A stretch of DNA of 64,000 nucleotides, taken from positions 175,453-239,452 of the forward strand of contig NZ_LMRA01000048.1 in NCBI RefSeq assembly GCF_001424705.1, read 5' to 3'. The position numbers and the translations under genes are program-made. Positions 1-8,432 of the stretch are shown here, one piece after another (positions within the stretch are counted from its first letter, which is position 1; each line of letters starts with the position of its first letter). Below the pieces are notes generated by a model. That model made no database searches and had not been told where the DNA came from. It saw only the letters and a list, made by a program, of their open reading frames with translations. This DNA comes from Methylobacterium sp. Leaf465. GTDB lineage: Bacteria > Pseudomonadota > Alphaproteobacteria > Rhizobiales > Beijerinckiaceae.

Positions 1-596
1 ACACCAGCCAACGTGCCCGCCGCGAGGCCGCCGAGCGCCCCGGACCAGGTCTTCTTCGGGCTGACCTTCGGCATCAGCTTCGGGCCGCCGAAAGTCCGGC
101 CAGTGAAGTAAGCGATGATGTCGGTGGACCAGACCACGGCGAACATCCAGGCCGGTCCCAGGAGGCCGATGGCCGGATCGTCGCGCAGGGCGGTGGGAAC
201 CAAGGCGATCACCGCCGAGCTGGCCAGGCCCGCGAGGGCCCGCCCCCGTCCCGCTCCGCCGCGGGCCACGGCCGCCACGAGGACCGCCCCGACGGCGCCG
301 ACCCCGAGGGCGATCCCGAGCGGCGCGTCGCCGTGCAGGCAGAGGACGAGGCCGAACAGCGTCGCGGCAGTCAGCGCCAGGACGAGACGCCGGGGCACGA
401 CCGCGCTCATGCCGATCCACTCGGCCGCGAAGACGATCCCGGCGGCGAGCCAGATCACCGCGAAGGGCCAGCCGCCGAGGACGAGGGCGGAGAGCACGAT
501 CGCGCCGAGCAGGATGGCCGACACCAGGCGGGTGTGGAACTCGCGGCTGGCGAGGAGGCCGCGCTGCGAGGCGGGTGCCGCCTCTCCGGGTGCCAT
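1..596 (-). CDS. cdsA: Phosphatidate cytidylyltransferase (C-terminus cut off by window edge)
   Basis: CdsA makes CDP-diacylglycerol from phosphatidic acid and CTP at the inner membrane, the branch point of phospholipid synthesis. About 198 residues are visible, starting MAPGEAAPAS, with several hydrophobic helices from about residue 25 onward. The visible part ends in the conserved stretch SPKKTWSGALGG that precedes the signature and active site. The catalytic C-terminal third lies beyond base 1. The ATG is 2 bases after the uppS stop, so the two are almost certainly co-transcribed and translationally coupled, as in the classical frr-uppS-cdsA order. I inferred this gene from direct reading of the minus strand; the opposite-strand frames here are shadows. 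Confidence 0.88.
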   Translation of the reverse strand, partial: MAPGEAAPASQRGLLASREFHTRLVSAILLGAIVLSALVLGGWPFAVIWLAAGIVFAAEWIGMSAVVPRRLVLALTAATLFGLVLCLHGDAPLGIALGVGAVGAVLVAAVARGGAGRGRALAGLASSAVIALVPTALRDDPAIGLLGPAWMFAVVWSTDIIAYFTGRTFGGPKLMPKVSPKKTWSGALGGLAAGTLAG

Positions 597-598
597 GA

Positions 599-1468
599 TC
601 AGCCGGCCTTGCCGCTGAGGCCGCCGAAGCGACGGTCGCGGCGGTGATACTCGTCGACGGCGGCGCGGAAGGCGGCATGGTCGAAATCCGGCCAGAACTC
701 CGGCACGATCACGTATTCCGCATAGGCCGTCTGCCAGGTCAGGAAGTTCGACAGGCGCTGCTCGCCGGAGGTGCGGATCACGAGATCCGGGTCCGGGATG
801 CCCGTGGTGTCGAGGGCGCCCGTGAGTACGTCGAGATCGATGGCATCGGGTGCGAGCCGTCCCGCCGCCACGTCCCGGGCCAGGCTGCGGACCGCCCGCA
901 GGATTTCCTGCCGGCCGCCGTAGTTGAACGCCACGATGAGGGTCAGGCCCGTATTGGCCCGGGTGCGCTGCTCGGCCTCGTCGAGCAATCCGGCGATGTC
1001 CGCCGGCAGGCCTTCGCGCTCGCCGATGATGCGGATGCGCACGTTGTTGCCGTGGAGATCCGCCAGGTCGCGGCGGACGAAGAGCTTCATCAGACCCATG
1101 AGGTCCGCGACCTCGGCAGGCGGCCGCCGCCAGTTCTCGGAGGAGAAGCTGTAGATCGTCAGGTAGCGCACGCCGAGTTCGATGGCGGAGCGCACGGCGC
1201 GCCGGACCGCCTCGACGCCACGCCGATGCCCCTCGACCCGTGGCAGGCCGCGATCGGCGGCCCAGCGGCCGTTCCCGTCCATGATGATGGCGACGTGCGT
1301 CGGGGGCGCCGCCAGGGCAGGCAGGGGCGCGCCCGGATACACCGCCGCAGCGGTCTCCGCCGCGCCCAGCGCGACGTCCGTGCCGTGCACCCGCGCCGTC
1401 TCGATCTGACGCGCGCCTTCTGAGCGACCCAACGCGCTTCTCCCCCAACCGTCTCTCGTGCCGATCAC
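599..1468 (-). CDS. uppS: Isoprenyl transferase (undecaprenyl diphosphate synthase)
   Basis: A cis-prenyltransferase that extends farnesyl diphosphate with isopentenyl diphosphate to undecaprenyl diphosphate, the lipid carrier for peptidoglycan. The signature IIMDGNGRWA, with the catalytic Asp, and the downstream SFSSENWRRP segment are present, as is the C-terminal TSGEQRLSNF region. The frame is 289 codons from a GTG start, about 40 residues longer than typical family members. The extra N-terminal part (before about residue 55) is not conserved in character. No other ATG lies before the catalytic motif, so the exact start is uncertain (an internal GTG is possible). It lies between frr, 27 bases upstream, and cdsA. 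Confidence 0.92.
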   Translation of the reverse strand: MIGTRDGWGRSALGRSEGARQIETARVHGTDVALGAAETAAAVYPGAPLPALAAPPTHVAIIMDGNGRWAADRGLPRVEGHRRGVEAVRRAVRSAIELGVRYLTIYSFSSENWRRPPAEVADLMGLMKLFVRRDLADLHGNNVRIRIIGEREGLPADIAGLLDEAEQRTRANTGLTLIVAFNYGGRQEILRAVRSLARDVAAGRLAPDAIDLDVLTGALDTTGIPDPDLVIRTSGEQRLSNFLTWQTAYAEYVIVPEFWPDFDHAAFRAAVDEYHRRDRRFGGLSGKAG

Positions 1469-1495
1469 ACGTGGCCCCGATCCCGATCCGGGATC

Positions 1496-2062
1496 CTAGA
1501 CCTGCATGATCTCCTTCTCCTTGGCGGCGAGCACGCCGTCGATCTCGGCGATGAACTGGTCGGTGGCCTTCTGGACCTCGCCGGCCTGACGCTTCTCGTC
1601 ATCCTCGCTGATCGCGCCGTCCTTCTCCAGCTTCTTGAGATGGTCCAGACCGTCCCGGCGGACGTGGCGGACGGCGACGCGCGCTTCCTCGGTGTACTTG
1701 TGCGCGACCTTGACCATCTCCTTGCGGCGCTGCTCGTTCATCTCGGGCACGCGCAGGCGGATGGTCTGGCCCTCGGTCTGCGGGTTCATGCCGAGGTCGG
1801 ATTCCCGGATCGCCTTCTCGACGGCGGCGATCATGCCGCGGTCCCAGACCGAGATGCTGAGAAGACGGGGCTCGGGCACGCTCACCGTCGCCACCTGCGC
1901 CATGGGCATCATCGCCCCGTAGGCATCGACCTGGATCGGATCGAGGATGCTCGGGGTCGCGCGGCCGGTCCGGAGCGATCCGAGATCCCCCTTCAGCGAC
2001 GTCACGGCGCCCTGCATGCGACGCTTGAGGTCATTCAGGTCGAATTCTGGAATGGCTGCCAT
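1496..2062 (-). CDS. frr: Ribosome recycling factor
   Basis: RRF splits post-termination ribosomes together with EF-G. The 188-residue product has the normal family length (about 185). It carries the typical GRATPSILD segment and the VPEPRLLSISVWD segment near residues 50-75, the RLRVPEMNEQRRKEM hinge region, and a lysine/glutamate-rich C-terminal three-helix bundle. It is the first gene after a 563-base gap downstream of pyrH and probably the start of the frr-uppS-cdsA unit. Confidence 0.96.
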   Translation of the reverse strand: MAAIPEFDLNDLKRRMQGAVTSLKGDLGSLRTGRATPSILDPIQVDAYGAMMPMAQVATVSVPEPRLLSISVWDRGMIAAVEKAIRESDLGMNPQTEGQTIRLRVPEMNEQRRKEMVKVAHKYTEEARVAVRHVRRDGLDHLKKLEKDGAISEDDEKRQAGEVQKATDQFIAEIDGVLAAKEKEIMQV

Positions 2063-2625
2063 GCTGGACTATCCCGACGCGAACTTGAGGGAATGGGTCG
2101 GGCCGCCGGGGCCCGTTCGTGGGCCTCAATGAACCAAAATCCAGTGGGTCGCAAATGGCGTTCGTGTCGTTGGGGCAGGAAACGCCCGGGCCGGGCGGGC
2201 GCGCTGCGGGCCCGAGCCTTCCCAGCCTCCACTGCAGCCGGTCCGAAGCGCGGCACGCCCTGGCTTCCCCCGACATCGGCGCGGGCGCGCAGGCGGGCAG
2301 ACGCGGGCCGCGGACAGCGGGATCGGATCGAATCGCCGCAGCGGATGGAGAGTCTCACGGGCGTGCGGCGCGACCGGCATCCCCGACCCTACGCCCGGGG
2401 ACGTCGCACGGCTCGATCGGCGCCCGACCGCCGTGGCGGCGATGCGCCGCAAGACGCTTGCGCCGCGCCGGCGACCTGAGCTCCTCCGGGGCTTCAAGAG
2501 ATCGCCGGCCGCCCGACCCGGCGACAGGCTCGCGAACCCCTGATCAAGATCGGGCGCCACAGCCGGAAGGACATCGGCGACGTCCGCAGGCGTCGCCCAC
2601 CGAAAGGCCGCGACCGCAGTGATGC
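2063..2625. other. Intergenic region between pyrH and frr, no gene seen
   Basis: There are 563 bases between the pyrH stop and the frr start, both on the minus strand. Open frames exist on both strands, but their translations are Arg/Pro/Ala-rich and low in complexity, as expected of random GC-rich DNA. None resembles a family I know. I see no strong hairpin with a T-tract. The frr promoter should lie at the 2063 side, but no convincing -35/-10 pair is recognisable. Confidence 0.5.
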
Positions 2626-3348
2626 CTAGGGGACGACCTGGGTCGCCGGGGCACCGCCCGTGAGGATCGCCAGGATCGAGCTCGGCGCATGGACGGACCC
2701 GACGACGATCGACAGGCGGCTCTCGCGGGCGAGCGCGAAGGCGGCGGTGTCCATCACCTTGAGGTCGCGGGCGATGGCCTCGTCATGGGTCAGCCGGTCG
2801 TAGCGCGTGGCGGTGGGGTCGCGGTTCGGATCGGCCGAATAGACGCCGTCCACCTGCGTGGCCTTCAGCACCGCGTCGCAGCGCAGCTCGGCCGCCCGCA
2901 GGACGGCGGCGGTGTCGGTGGTGAAGAACGGGTTTCCGGTGCCGCCCGCGAGGACGACCACCTGGCCCTTGTCGAGGTGGTGCAGGGCCGGTTGGCGCGC
3001 ATAGGTCTCGCAGATGGTCGGCATCGAGACCGCCGACATCGTACGCGCCGGGACGCCTGCAGCGTTCAGAGCCGTTTCCAGCGCCAGGGAGTTCATCACG
3101 GTCGCCATCATCCCGAGGGAATCGCCGGTGGCCCGGTCGATCCAGCCCGCCGCCGAGATGCGGGCACCGCGGATCATGTTGCCGCCGCCGACCACCAGGG
3201 CGATCTGCACGCCGGCCTCGCGGGTGCGGGCGATGTCGTCGGCGATGCCCGCCAGGGTCGGGGGATGCAGCCAGTACCCGTCCGGTGCGGCCAGCGCCTC
3301 GCCGGAGAGTTTCACGAGGACGCGGCGAAACGGTGTGGTCTCCGGCAT
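2626..3348 (-). CDS. pyrH: UMP kinase
   Basis: Phosphorylates UMP to UDP in pyrimidine nucleotide synthesis; bacterial enzymes of this amino-acid-kinase fold are hexameric and regulated by GTP and UTP. The 240-residue product is of family length. It shows the N-terminal LVKLSGEAL, the glycine-rich VVGGGNMIRG loop, the GTGNPFFTTDTAA substrate loop, and a KATQVDGVYSADP segment typical of PyrH. It lies downstream of rpsB-tsf in the conserved rpsB-tsf-pyrH-frr order, separated from tsf by a strong hairpin. Confidence 0.97.
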   Translation of the reverse strand: MPETTPFRRVLVKLSGEALAAPDGYWLHPPTLAGIADDIARTREAGVQIALVVGGGNMIRGARISAAGWIDRATGDSLGMMATVMNSLALETALNAAGVPARTMSAVSMPTICETYARQPALHHLDKGQVVVLAGGTGNPFFTTDTAAVLRAAELRCDAVLKATQVDGVYSADPNRDPTATRYDRLTHDEAIARDLKVMDTAAFALARESRLSIVVGSVHAPSSILAILTGGAPATQVVP

Positions 3349-3439
3349 CGAGCCAGTCCCCTCTAACCCGGCCTGGATCAGGTCGGGGAGCCAATCGGAA
3401 GCGGAGGGGTGTCTAGCCCAAGGGAGGCCGGAACGTCGA

Positions 3440-3467
3440 GGGGCGGCGGCATTCCTGCCGCCGCCCC
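3440..3467 (-). terminator. Strong hairpin between tsf and pyrH
   Basis: A perfect 12-bp stem (GGGGCGGCGGCA with its complement) closes a 4-base loop, 49 bases past the tsf stop and 92 bases before the pyrH start on the minus strand. No T-tract follows, so it could be a partial terminator or an RNA-stability hairpin that sets S2/EF-Ts levels above UMP kinase. Confidence 0.55.
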
Positions 3468-3515
3468 TTGGACGATTCCCTGGTTTCCGCGGGGCCTTAC
3501 CCGGGACGGTCCGGC

Positions 3516-4439
3516 TCAGCCGCGGGCGGCGGCGGCCACCTCGGAGGCGAAATCGGGCGCCTCCTCCTTCTCGATACCCTCGCCGAGGGCGTAGCGCACG
3601 AAGGCGGCGAGCTTGACCGGCGCGCCGGCCTTGCCCTCGGCCTCCTTCAGCACCTGGGAGATGGTCTTGGAGCCGTCATGCACGAAGGGCTGCTCCAGGA
3701 GGGTGACCTCCTTGTAGTAGCTCTTCAAACCGCTCTCGACGATCTTGGCGAGCACGTTCTCGGGCTTGCCGGCATTCTTCTCGCGCAGGATGTTGATCTC
3801 GCGGTCGAGGGTCGCCTGATCGACGCCGGCGGCGTCCAGCGCCACTGGGTTGGTGGCGGCGACGTGCATGGCGATCTGACGGCCGAGGGTGGATAGCACC
3901 TCGACGTCGCCCTCGGACTCGAGCGCGACGAGCACGCCGATCTTGCCGAGGCCCTCGACCACCTGGCCGTGGACGTAGGAGGCGATCACGCCCTTGGTCA
4001 CGTCGAGCTTGGCGACGCGGCGCAGTGTCATGTTCTCGCCGATGGTGGCGATGAGGTTGGCGAGGCTCTCCTTGACCGTGGTCGCGGCGCCGGGGAACGT
4101 AGCGGCTTCGAGGCCGTCCAGCGTGCCGTCGGTGTTGAGCGCGAGCTTGGCGGCCTCGCGGGCGAAGGCCTGGAAGCTGTCGTTGCGTGCGACGAAGTCC
4201 GTCTCGGAGTTCACCTCGACGATCGCGGCGTGGTGGCCGGCGGACTCGACGGCGACCAGACCCTCGGCGGCCACGCGGCCGGCCTTCTTGGCGGCCTTGG
4301 CGAGGCCCTTCTTGCGCAGCCAGTCGACGGCGGCTTCGATGTCACCATCGGTCTCGTTGAGCGCGCCCTTGCAGTCCATCATGCCCGCGCCGGTCTTCTC
4401 GCGGAGCTCTTTCACCAGTGCGGCGGTGATGTTGGCCAT
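3516..4439 (-). CDS. tsf: Translation elongation factor Ts
   Basis: EF-Ts is the guanine-nucleotide exchange factor for EF-Tu. The 307-residue product starts MANITAALVKELREKTGAGMM, with the UBA-like N-terminal domain, the TDFVARND motif that contacts EF-Tu around residues 80-87, and the C-terminal coiled-coil and dimerisation segments including LEQPFVHD. It lies 185 bases downstream of rpsB on the same strand, with a hairpin in the spacer. Confidence 0.97.
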   Translation of the reverse strand: MANITAALVKELREKTGAGMMDCKGALNETDGDIEAAVDWLRKKGLAKAAKKAGRVAAEGLVAVESAGHHAAIVEVNSETDFVARNDSFQAFAREAAKLALNTDGTLDGLEAATFPGAATTVKESLANLIATIGENMTLRRVAKLDVTKGVIASYVHGQVVEGLGKIGVLVALESEGDVEVLSTLGRQIAMHVAATNPVALDAAGVDQATLDREINILREKNAGKPENVLAKIVESGLKSYYKEVTLLEQPFVHDGSKTISQVLKEAEGKAGAPVKLAAFVRYALGEGIEKEEAPDFASEVAAAARG

Positions 4440-4537
4440 GGCGGGTCCTTTCCGTGTCTTGTCGGATGCGAAACCTTCCCGCGGGAAGGCTTCTGAAGCG
4501 AACGGGTTCAGCGAAGCTGAGTCTTTTGAAGCGACTG

Positions 4538-4566
4538 AGCCCGGCGCTCTTGGAAAGCACCGGGCT
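4538..4566 (-). other. Hairpin in the rpsB-tsf spacer
   Basis: An 11-bp stem with one G·U pair (AGCCCGGTGCT on the transcribed strand) and a 7-base loop lies between the rpsB stop and the tsf start, with no T-tract after it. In many bacteria an attenuator or processing site separates rpsB from tsf. The structure is visible; its role is inferred. Confidence 0.4.
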
Positions 4567-4624
4567 TCAGGAAGCAGTGTCCGATCTGGCGACGGCGGCC
4601 CGATGACGGGCCGCCGCAGCGGGA

Positions 4625-5692
4625 TCAGGCGGCAGCGGCAGCCTCGACGAAGCCGCGGGCCTGGTCGACCCAGCCGTCGCGACCGATGCGGCCGTTCAGC
4701 TTCAGGTCGGCATCGACCTTGGCGACGTCGTCGGCGCTCATGGAGGCCAGCTGCCAGTAGTGGTAGATGCCGGCTTCGTTGAGCTTCTGCACGATCTGCG
4801 GGCCGGCGCCGTGGAGCTTGGACAGGTCGTCGGGCGCGCCGCGGGGGGCCGAGAGCAGCTCGAAGTGCTCGGTGGACTCGACGAGGGCGGCGACGTCGGC
4901 CTGGTTGACCGAGCCCGACTCGACGGAGGTCGCGCCGTCGTCGTTCGCCGGCAGCTCCTCGGCGACCGGCTCCTCGGAGGCGCCGAGATCGATGCCCATC
5001 GAGCCCTGACCGCGCGAGATGCCGTCGATGGCGGCGCGGGCGATCAGGTCGCAGTACAGGGCGATGGCGCGGCCGGCGTCATCGTTGGCGGGAACGACGT
5101 AGGTGATGCCGTCCGGGTTGCAGTTGGTGTCGACGATGGCCGCCACCGGGATCCCGAGGCGCTGGGCCTCCTTGATCGCCAGCTGCTCCTTGTTGGTGTC
5201 GATCACGAACAGCAGGTCCGGCACGCCGCCCATGTCCTTAATGCCGCCGAGCGCCTTCTCGAGCTTGTCCTTCTCGCGGGCCAGCATCAGGCGCTCCTTC
5301 TTGGTGAGGCCCTGGGCCCCGCCGTCGAGGGTCTCGTCGACCTTGCGCAGGCGCTGGATCGAGCCCGAGATGGTCTTCCAGTTGGTCAGCATGCCGCCGA
5401 GCCAACGGGAGTTGACGTAGTACTGGGCCGAGCGCTTGGCCGCCTCGGCGATGGTGTCGGCCGCCTGGCGCTTGGTGCCGACGAACAGCACGCGGCCGCC
5501 CTTGGCGACGGTGTCGCTCACCGCCTGAAGGGCCTGGTGGAGGGCCGGCACGGTCTGGGCGAGATCAATGATGTGGATATTGTTGCGCGTCCCGAAAATG
5601 TAGGACTGCATCTTCGGGTTCCAGCGGTGGGCCTGGTGTCCGAAGTGGGCGCCGGCCTCGAGAAGCTGACGCATGGTGAAATCGACGGCCAT
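4625..5692 (-). CDS. rpsB: 30S ribosomal protein S2 with C-terminal helix-hairpin-helix-like extension
   Basis: S2 binds the small subunit late in assembly and is needed for S1 docking. The start MAVDFTMRQLLEAGAHFGHQ is clear; an in-frame extension upstream has no S2 character. The product is 355 residues against about 240 for E. coli S2. Residues 1 to about 240 form the canonical domain (RWNPKM, WLGGMLTNWKT, IPVAAIVDTNCNPD, YVVPANDDA). There follows an acidic linker and then, from about residue 285, a segment (LSKLHGAGPQIVQKLNEAGI) matching the HhH-like domain also found appended to L21 and other proteins in Rhizobiales. Spacing between a GGAGAG sequence and the ATG is long. Confidence 0.96.
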   Translation of the reverse strand: MAVDFTMRQLLEAGAHFGHQAHRWNPKMQSYIFGTRNNIHIIDLAQTVPALHQALQAVSDTVAKGGRVLFVGTKRQAADTIAEAAKRSAQYYVNSRWLGGMLTNWKTISGSIQRLRKVDETLDGGAQGLTKKERLMLAREKDKLEKALGGIKDMGGVPDLLFVIDTNKEQLAIKEAQRLGIPVAAIVDTNCNPDGITYVVPANDDAGRAIALYCDLIARAAIDGISRGQGSMGIDLGASEEPVAEELPANDDGATSVESGSVNQADVAALVESTEHFELLSAPRGAPDDLSKLHGAGPQIVQKLNEAGIYHYWQLASMSADDVAKVDADLKLNGRIGRDGWVDQARGFVEAAAAA

Positions 5693-5860
5693 GTCTTTTG
5701 TACTCTCCGGTTGGTACCGCCGCGGAGGAAGCGATCGCGCCCGAGGGACGACGACCACCGGAAACGCCTCATTCAGGCATGAGGCCGGCTCCGCGTGTGG
5801 AATGGGCGGGGCCTTAACAGAGCCCGGCCGCCGAGGCAAGGTTCGCCGGGGCGGTCGATC

Positions 5861-6235
5861 TCACCGGATCGACGCCGCGATCGCCTGCTGGATCGCCTGG
5901 ATGTTGGCGCCGCGCTTGAGGGTCTTGCGGATCGGCTCGCCCCGGCCCGACACCCAGATCGCCAGTTCAGAATCGAGGTCGAAGCTGCCCGCCGTCTCCA
6001 CCGAGAACGACGTGATCGCCCGGTAGGGCACGGTCAGGTACGAGACCTTCCGGCCGGTGAGGCCCTGCTTGTCCACCAGGATCAGGCGCCGGTCCGTGAA
6101 CACGATGAGGTCGCGCAGGATCCGGAAGGCGACCTGCACCGGCTCGCCCTCGGTGAGGATGCCGGCCATCTGCTGGTTGACCTCCGCCGGCGAGAGATCG
6201 CTGCCGTGGCCGAGCAGTCCATCGAGAAAACCCAT
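5861..6235 (-). CDS. PH domain-containing protein (bacterial Pleckstrin-like)
   Basis: A 124-residue protein starting MGFLDGLLGHGSD. The central part (VFTDRRLILVDKQGLTGRKV, VPYRAITSFSVETAG, SELAIWVSG) matches the small bacterial PH domain family (bPH, formerly DUF1696), which forms ring-shaped oligomers in the members studied. The biological role is unknown. Eleven further in-frame codons lie upstream but are Arg-rich and look untranslated. It is a monocistronic minus-strand gene, divergent from pdxJ with 95 bases between the starts. Confidence 0.82.
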   Translation of the reverse strand: MGFLDGLLGHGSDLSPAEVNQQMAGILTEGEPVQVAFRILRDLIVFTDRRLILVDKQGLTGRKVSYLTVPYRAITSFSVETAGSFDLDSELAIWVSGRGEPIRKTLKRGANIQAIQQAIAASIR

Positions 6236-6330
6236 CGCGCGCCGTATCCCCCTGAAGCCTCGCCGCACCTATGTAGGGGCGCGTCCGCCGTTCCGTCAGG
6301 GCGCCACGCCCGTGCCCGGAGTCCGCCTCC

Positions 6331-7092
6331 ATGTCCTTTCCTACCTCTCGGCCGAGCCGCCTCCGGCTCGGCGTCAACATCGACCACGTCGCGACCGTGC
6401 GGAACGCCCGCGGCGGCACGGCGCCCGATCCGATTCGCGCGGCCCGCGAGGCGGTCGCGGCGGGAGCGGATGGGATCACGGCGCATCTGCGCGAGGACCG
6501 GCGGCACATCCGCGACGCCGACATGGAGACGCTGGCGCGCATCCTGACGGTGCCGCTCAATTTCGAGATGGCGGCCACCGACGAGATGATCGCGATGGCG
6601 ATCCGGCTGAAGCCGCATGCCGCCTGTCTGGTGCCGGAGAAGCGGGCGGAGCGCACCACCGAGGGCGGCCTCGACATCATCGGCGGCCATGACGCCCTGC
6701 AACCCCGCATCGCCCGCCTATCCGAGGCCGGCATCCGGGTCTCGCTCTTCGTCGAGCCGGACGAGGCAGTGATGGAGGCGGCCCGCCGGCTCGGGGCGCC
6801 GGTGGTCGAGCTCCATACCGGCAGCTACTGCGAGGCGGTGGCCGAGGGCGACGCCACGCGCACGGCGCACGAGCTCGACCGCATCGCCCGGGCGGCCACC
6901 TACGGGGCGGGACTCGGCCTGGAGGTCCATGCCGGTCACGGCCTGGCCCTCGACAGCGTCGGTCCGGTGGCGGCCCTGCCGGAGATTGCCGAGCTGAACA
7001 TCGGCCACGCGCTCATCGGCGAAGCGATCTTCGTCGGCCTGCCCCAGGCGATCCGCGACCTGCGCGCTGCCATGGACGCGGCCCGGGCATGA
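6331..7092 (+). CDS. pdxJ: Pyridoxine 5'-phosphate synthase
   Basis: Condenses 1-deoxy-D-xylulose 5-phosphate with 3-amino-2-oxopropyl phosphate to give pyridoxine 5'-phosphate in DXP-dependent vitamin B6 synthesis. The 253-residue TIM barrel shows LGVNIDHVATVRNARGG at the N-terminus, the GADGITAHLREDRRHI motif, FEMAATDEM, VELHTGSYCE and the C-terminal NIGHALIGEAIF phosphate-binding region. The stop overlaps the acpS start by 4 bases (ATGA), as in the widespread pdxJ-acpS pair. Confidence 0.97.
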   Translation: MSFPTSRPSRLRLGVNIDHVATVRNARGGTAPDPIRAAREAVAAGADGITAHLREDRRHIRDADMETLARILTVPLNFEMAATDEMIAMAIRLKPHAACLVPEKRAERTTEGGLDIIGGHDALQPRIARLSEAGIRVSLFVEPDEAVMEAARRLGAPVVELHTGSYCEAVAEGDATRTAHELDRIARAATYGAGLGLEVHAGHGLALDSVGPVAALPEIAELNIGHALIGEAIFVGLPQAIRDLRAAMDAARA

Positions 7093-7502
7093 TTCTCGGC
7101 ATCGGCTCCGACCTCTGCGACATCCGCCGGATCGAGAAATCGCTGGACCGTTACGGCGAGCGCTTCACCCATCGGGTCTTCACCGATGGCGAGCGCGCCA
7201 AATGCGATGCCCGCGCGGCGCGGGCCCCCTCCTATGCCCGCCGCTTCGCCGCTAAGGAGGCCTGCGCCAAGGCGCTGGGCACCGGCATCGCCCGGGGCGT
7301 CTTCTGGCGCGACATGGAGGTGGTGAACCTGCCCGGCGGCCGTCCGACCCTCCGCCTCACCGGGGCGGCCGCAGAGCACCTCGCCGCGATGGTCCCGGCC
7401 GGCCACGTGCCGAAGCTGCACATCACCCTCACGGACGACCCGCCCATGGCTCAGGCCTTCGTGATCATCGAGGCGGTGCCGGACAGCACGCCCGGGACTT
7501 AG
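7089..7502 (+). CDS. acpS: Holo-[acyl-carrier-protein] synthase
   Basis: Transfers 4'-phosphopantetheine from CoA to apo-ACP, activating it for fatty acid synthesis. The 137-residue product has the two family motifs with Mg-binding residues: Asp8 in GIGSDLCDI and Glu57 in RFAAKEACAKALG. It overlaps pdxJ by 4 bases, indicating translational coupling. The next gene, lepB, starts 116 bases later. Confidence 0.95.
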   Translation: MILGIGSDLCDIRRIEKSLDRYGERFTHRVFTDGERAKCDARAARAPSYARRFAAKEACAKALGTGIARGVFWRDMEVVNLPGGRPTLRLTGAAAEHLAAMVPAGHVPKLHITLTDDPPMAQAFVIIEAVPDSTPGT

Positions 7503-7618
7503 CCGATAGCCCCCTGCGTTGCGGCGCCTTTCCGCATGGTCTATGCCGCCGGTCGACCGTCAACGACGGAAGCCGCCCGGAATCCGGGCGCGAGCGTCGG
7601 ACCGGAGATGGCAGCCAG

Positions 7619-8419
7619 ATGGAACGTGCCCGCGTGGACCAGCAGACGAAGCGTGACCTGAAGGCTGCTGACACCGGCACCTGGGCGAGCATCAAGGAGA
7701 CGCTGAAGGTCGGCGGCCAAGCGCTGCTGATCGCGCTGGTGGTGCGCACGCTCCTGTTCCAGCCGTTCAACATCCCCTCGGGCTCCCTCGTTCCCACGCT
7801 TCTGATCGGCGATTACCTGTTCGTCTCAAAATATTCCTATGGCTATTCGAAGTACTCCCTGCCCTTGAGCGAGTACCTGCCCTTCACGGCCGATGGCCGG
7901 ATCTGGGGCGCCGAGCCCAAGCGCGGCGACATCGCCGTGTTCAAGCTGCCCAAGGACAACGCCACCGACTACATCAAGCGCGTCATCGGCCTGCCCGGCG
8001 ACAAGATCCAGATGAAGGCCGGGCTGCTCTACATCAACGACGTGCCGGTGAAGCGCGAGAAGATCGCGCCCTTCGAGACCACCGGGCCGTACGGCGAGCA
8101 GGCCAAGGCCGAGCAGTACCTCGAGACCCTGCCCAACGGCGTCACCCACCGGGTGATCGAGCGCGACGGCGACAACGGCTACTGGGACAACACCGAGCCC
8201 TACACCGTGCCGCAAGGCCGGTTCTTCATGATGGGCGACAACCGCGACAACTCGACGGATTCGCGCGATCTCGCCAATGTCGGCTTCGTGCCGTTCGAGA
8301 ACTTCGTCGGCCGCGCGGAGATGATCTTCTTCTCCATCGACGAAGGCACGCCGGCATGGCAGATCTGGAACTGGCCGGCGAAGGTGCGCTGGAACCGGCT
8401 GTTCACGACCATCCACTAG
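7619..8419 (+). CDS. lepB: Signal peptidase I
   Basis: Inner-membrane Ser/Lys protease that removes signal peptides from Sec and Tat substrates. The 266-residue product has one N-terminal membrane segment (about residues 32-50). The Ser box is PSGSLVPTL with nucleophile Ser56. The Lys box is YIKRVIGLPGD with Lys120. Then come MGDNRDNSTDSR and the C-terminal domain. In most homologues the residue after the catalytic serine is Met; here it is Leu. A GGAG sequence stands 10 bases before the ATG. It starts the conserved lepB-rnc-era cluster. Confidence 0.96.
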   Translation: MERARVDQQTKRDLKAADTGTWASIKETLKVGGQALLIALVVRTLLFQPFNIPSGSLVPTLLIGDYLFVSKYSYGYSKYSLPLSEYLPFTADGRIWGAEPKRGDIAVFKLPKDNATDYIKRVIGLPGDKIQMKAGLLYINDVPVKREKIAPFETTGPYGEQAKAEQYLETLPNGVTHRVIERDGDNGYWDNTEPYTVPQGRFFMMGDNRDNSTDSRDLANVGFVPFENFVGRAEMIFFSIDEGTPAWQIWNWPAKVRWNRLFTTIH

Positions 8420-8432
8420 GACGTTATCCATC

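Noticed and set aside
2119..2622. Open frames in the pyrH-frr gap
   Set aside because: Arg/Pro-rich translations without any recognisable motif or ribosome-binding site.
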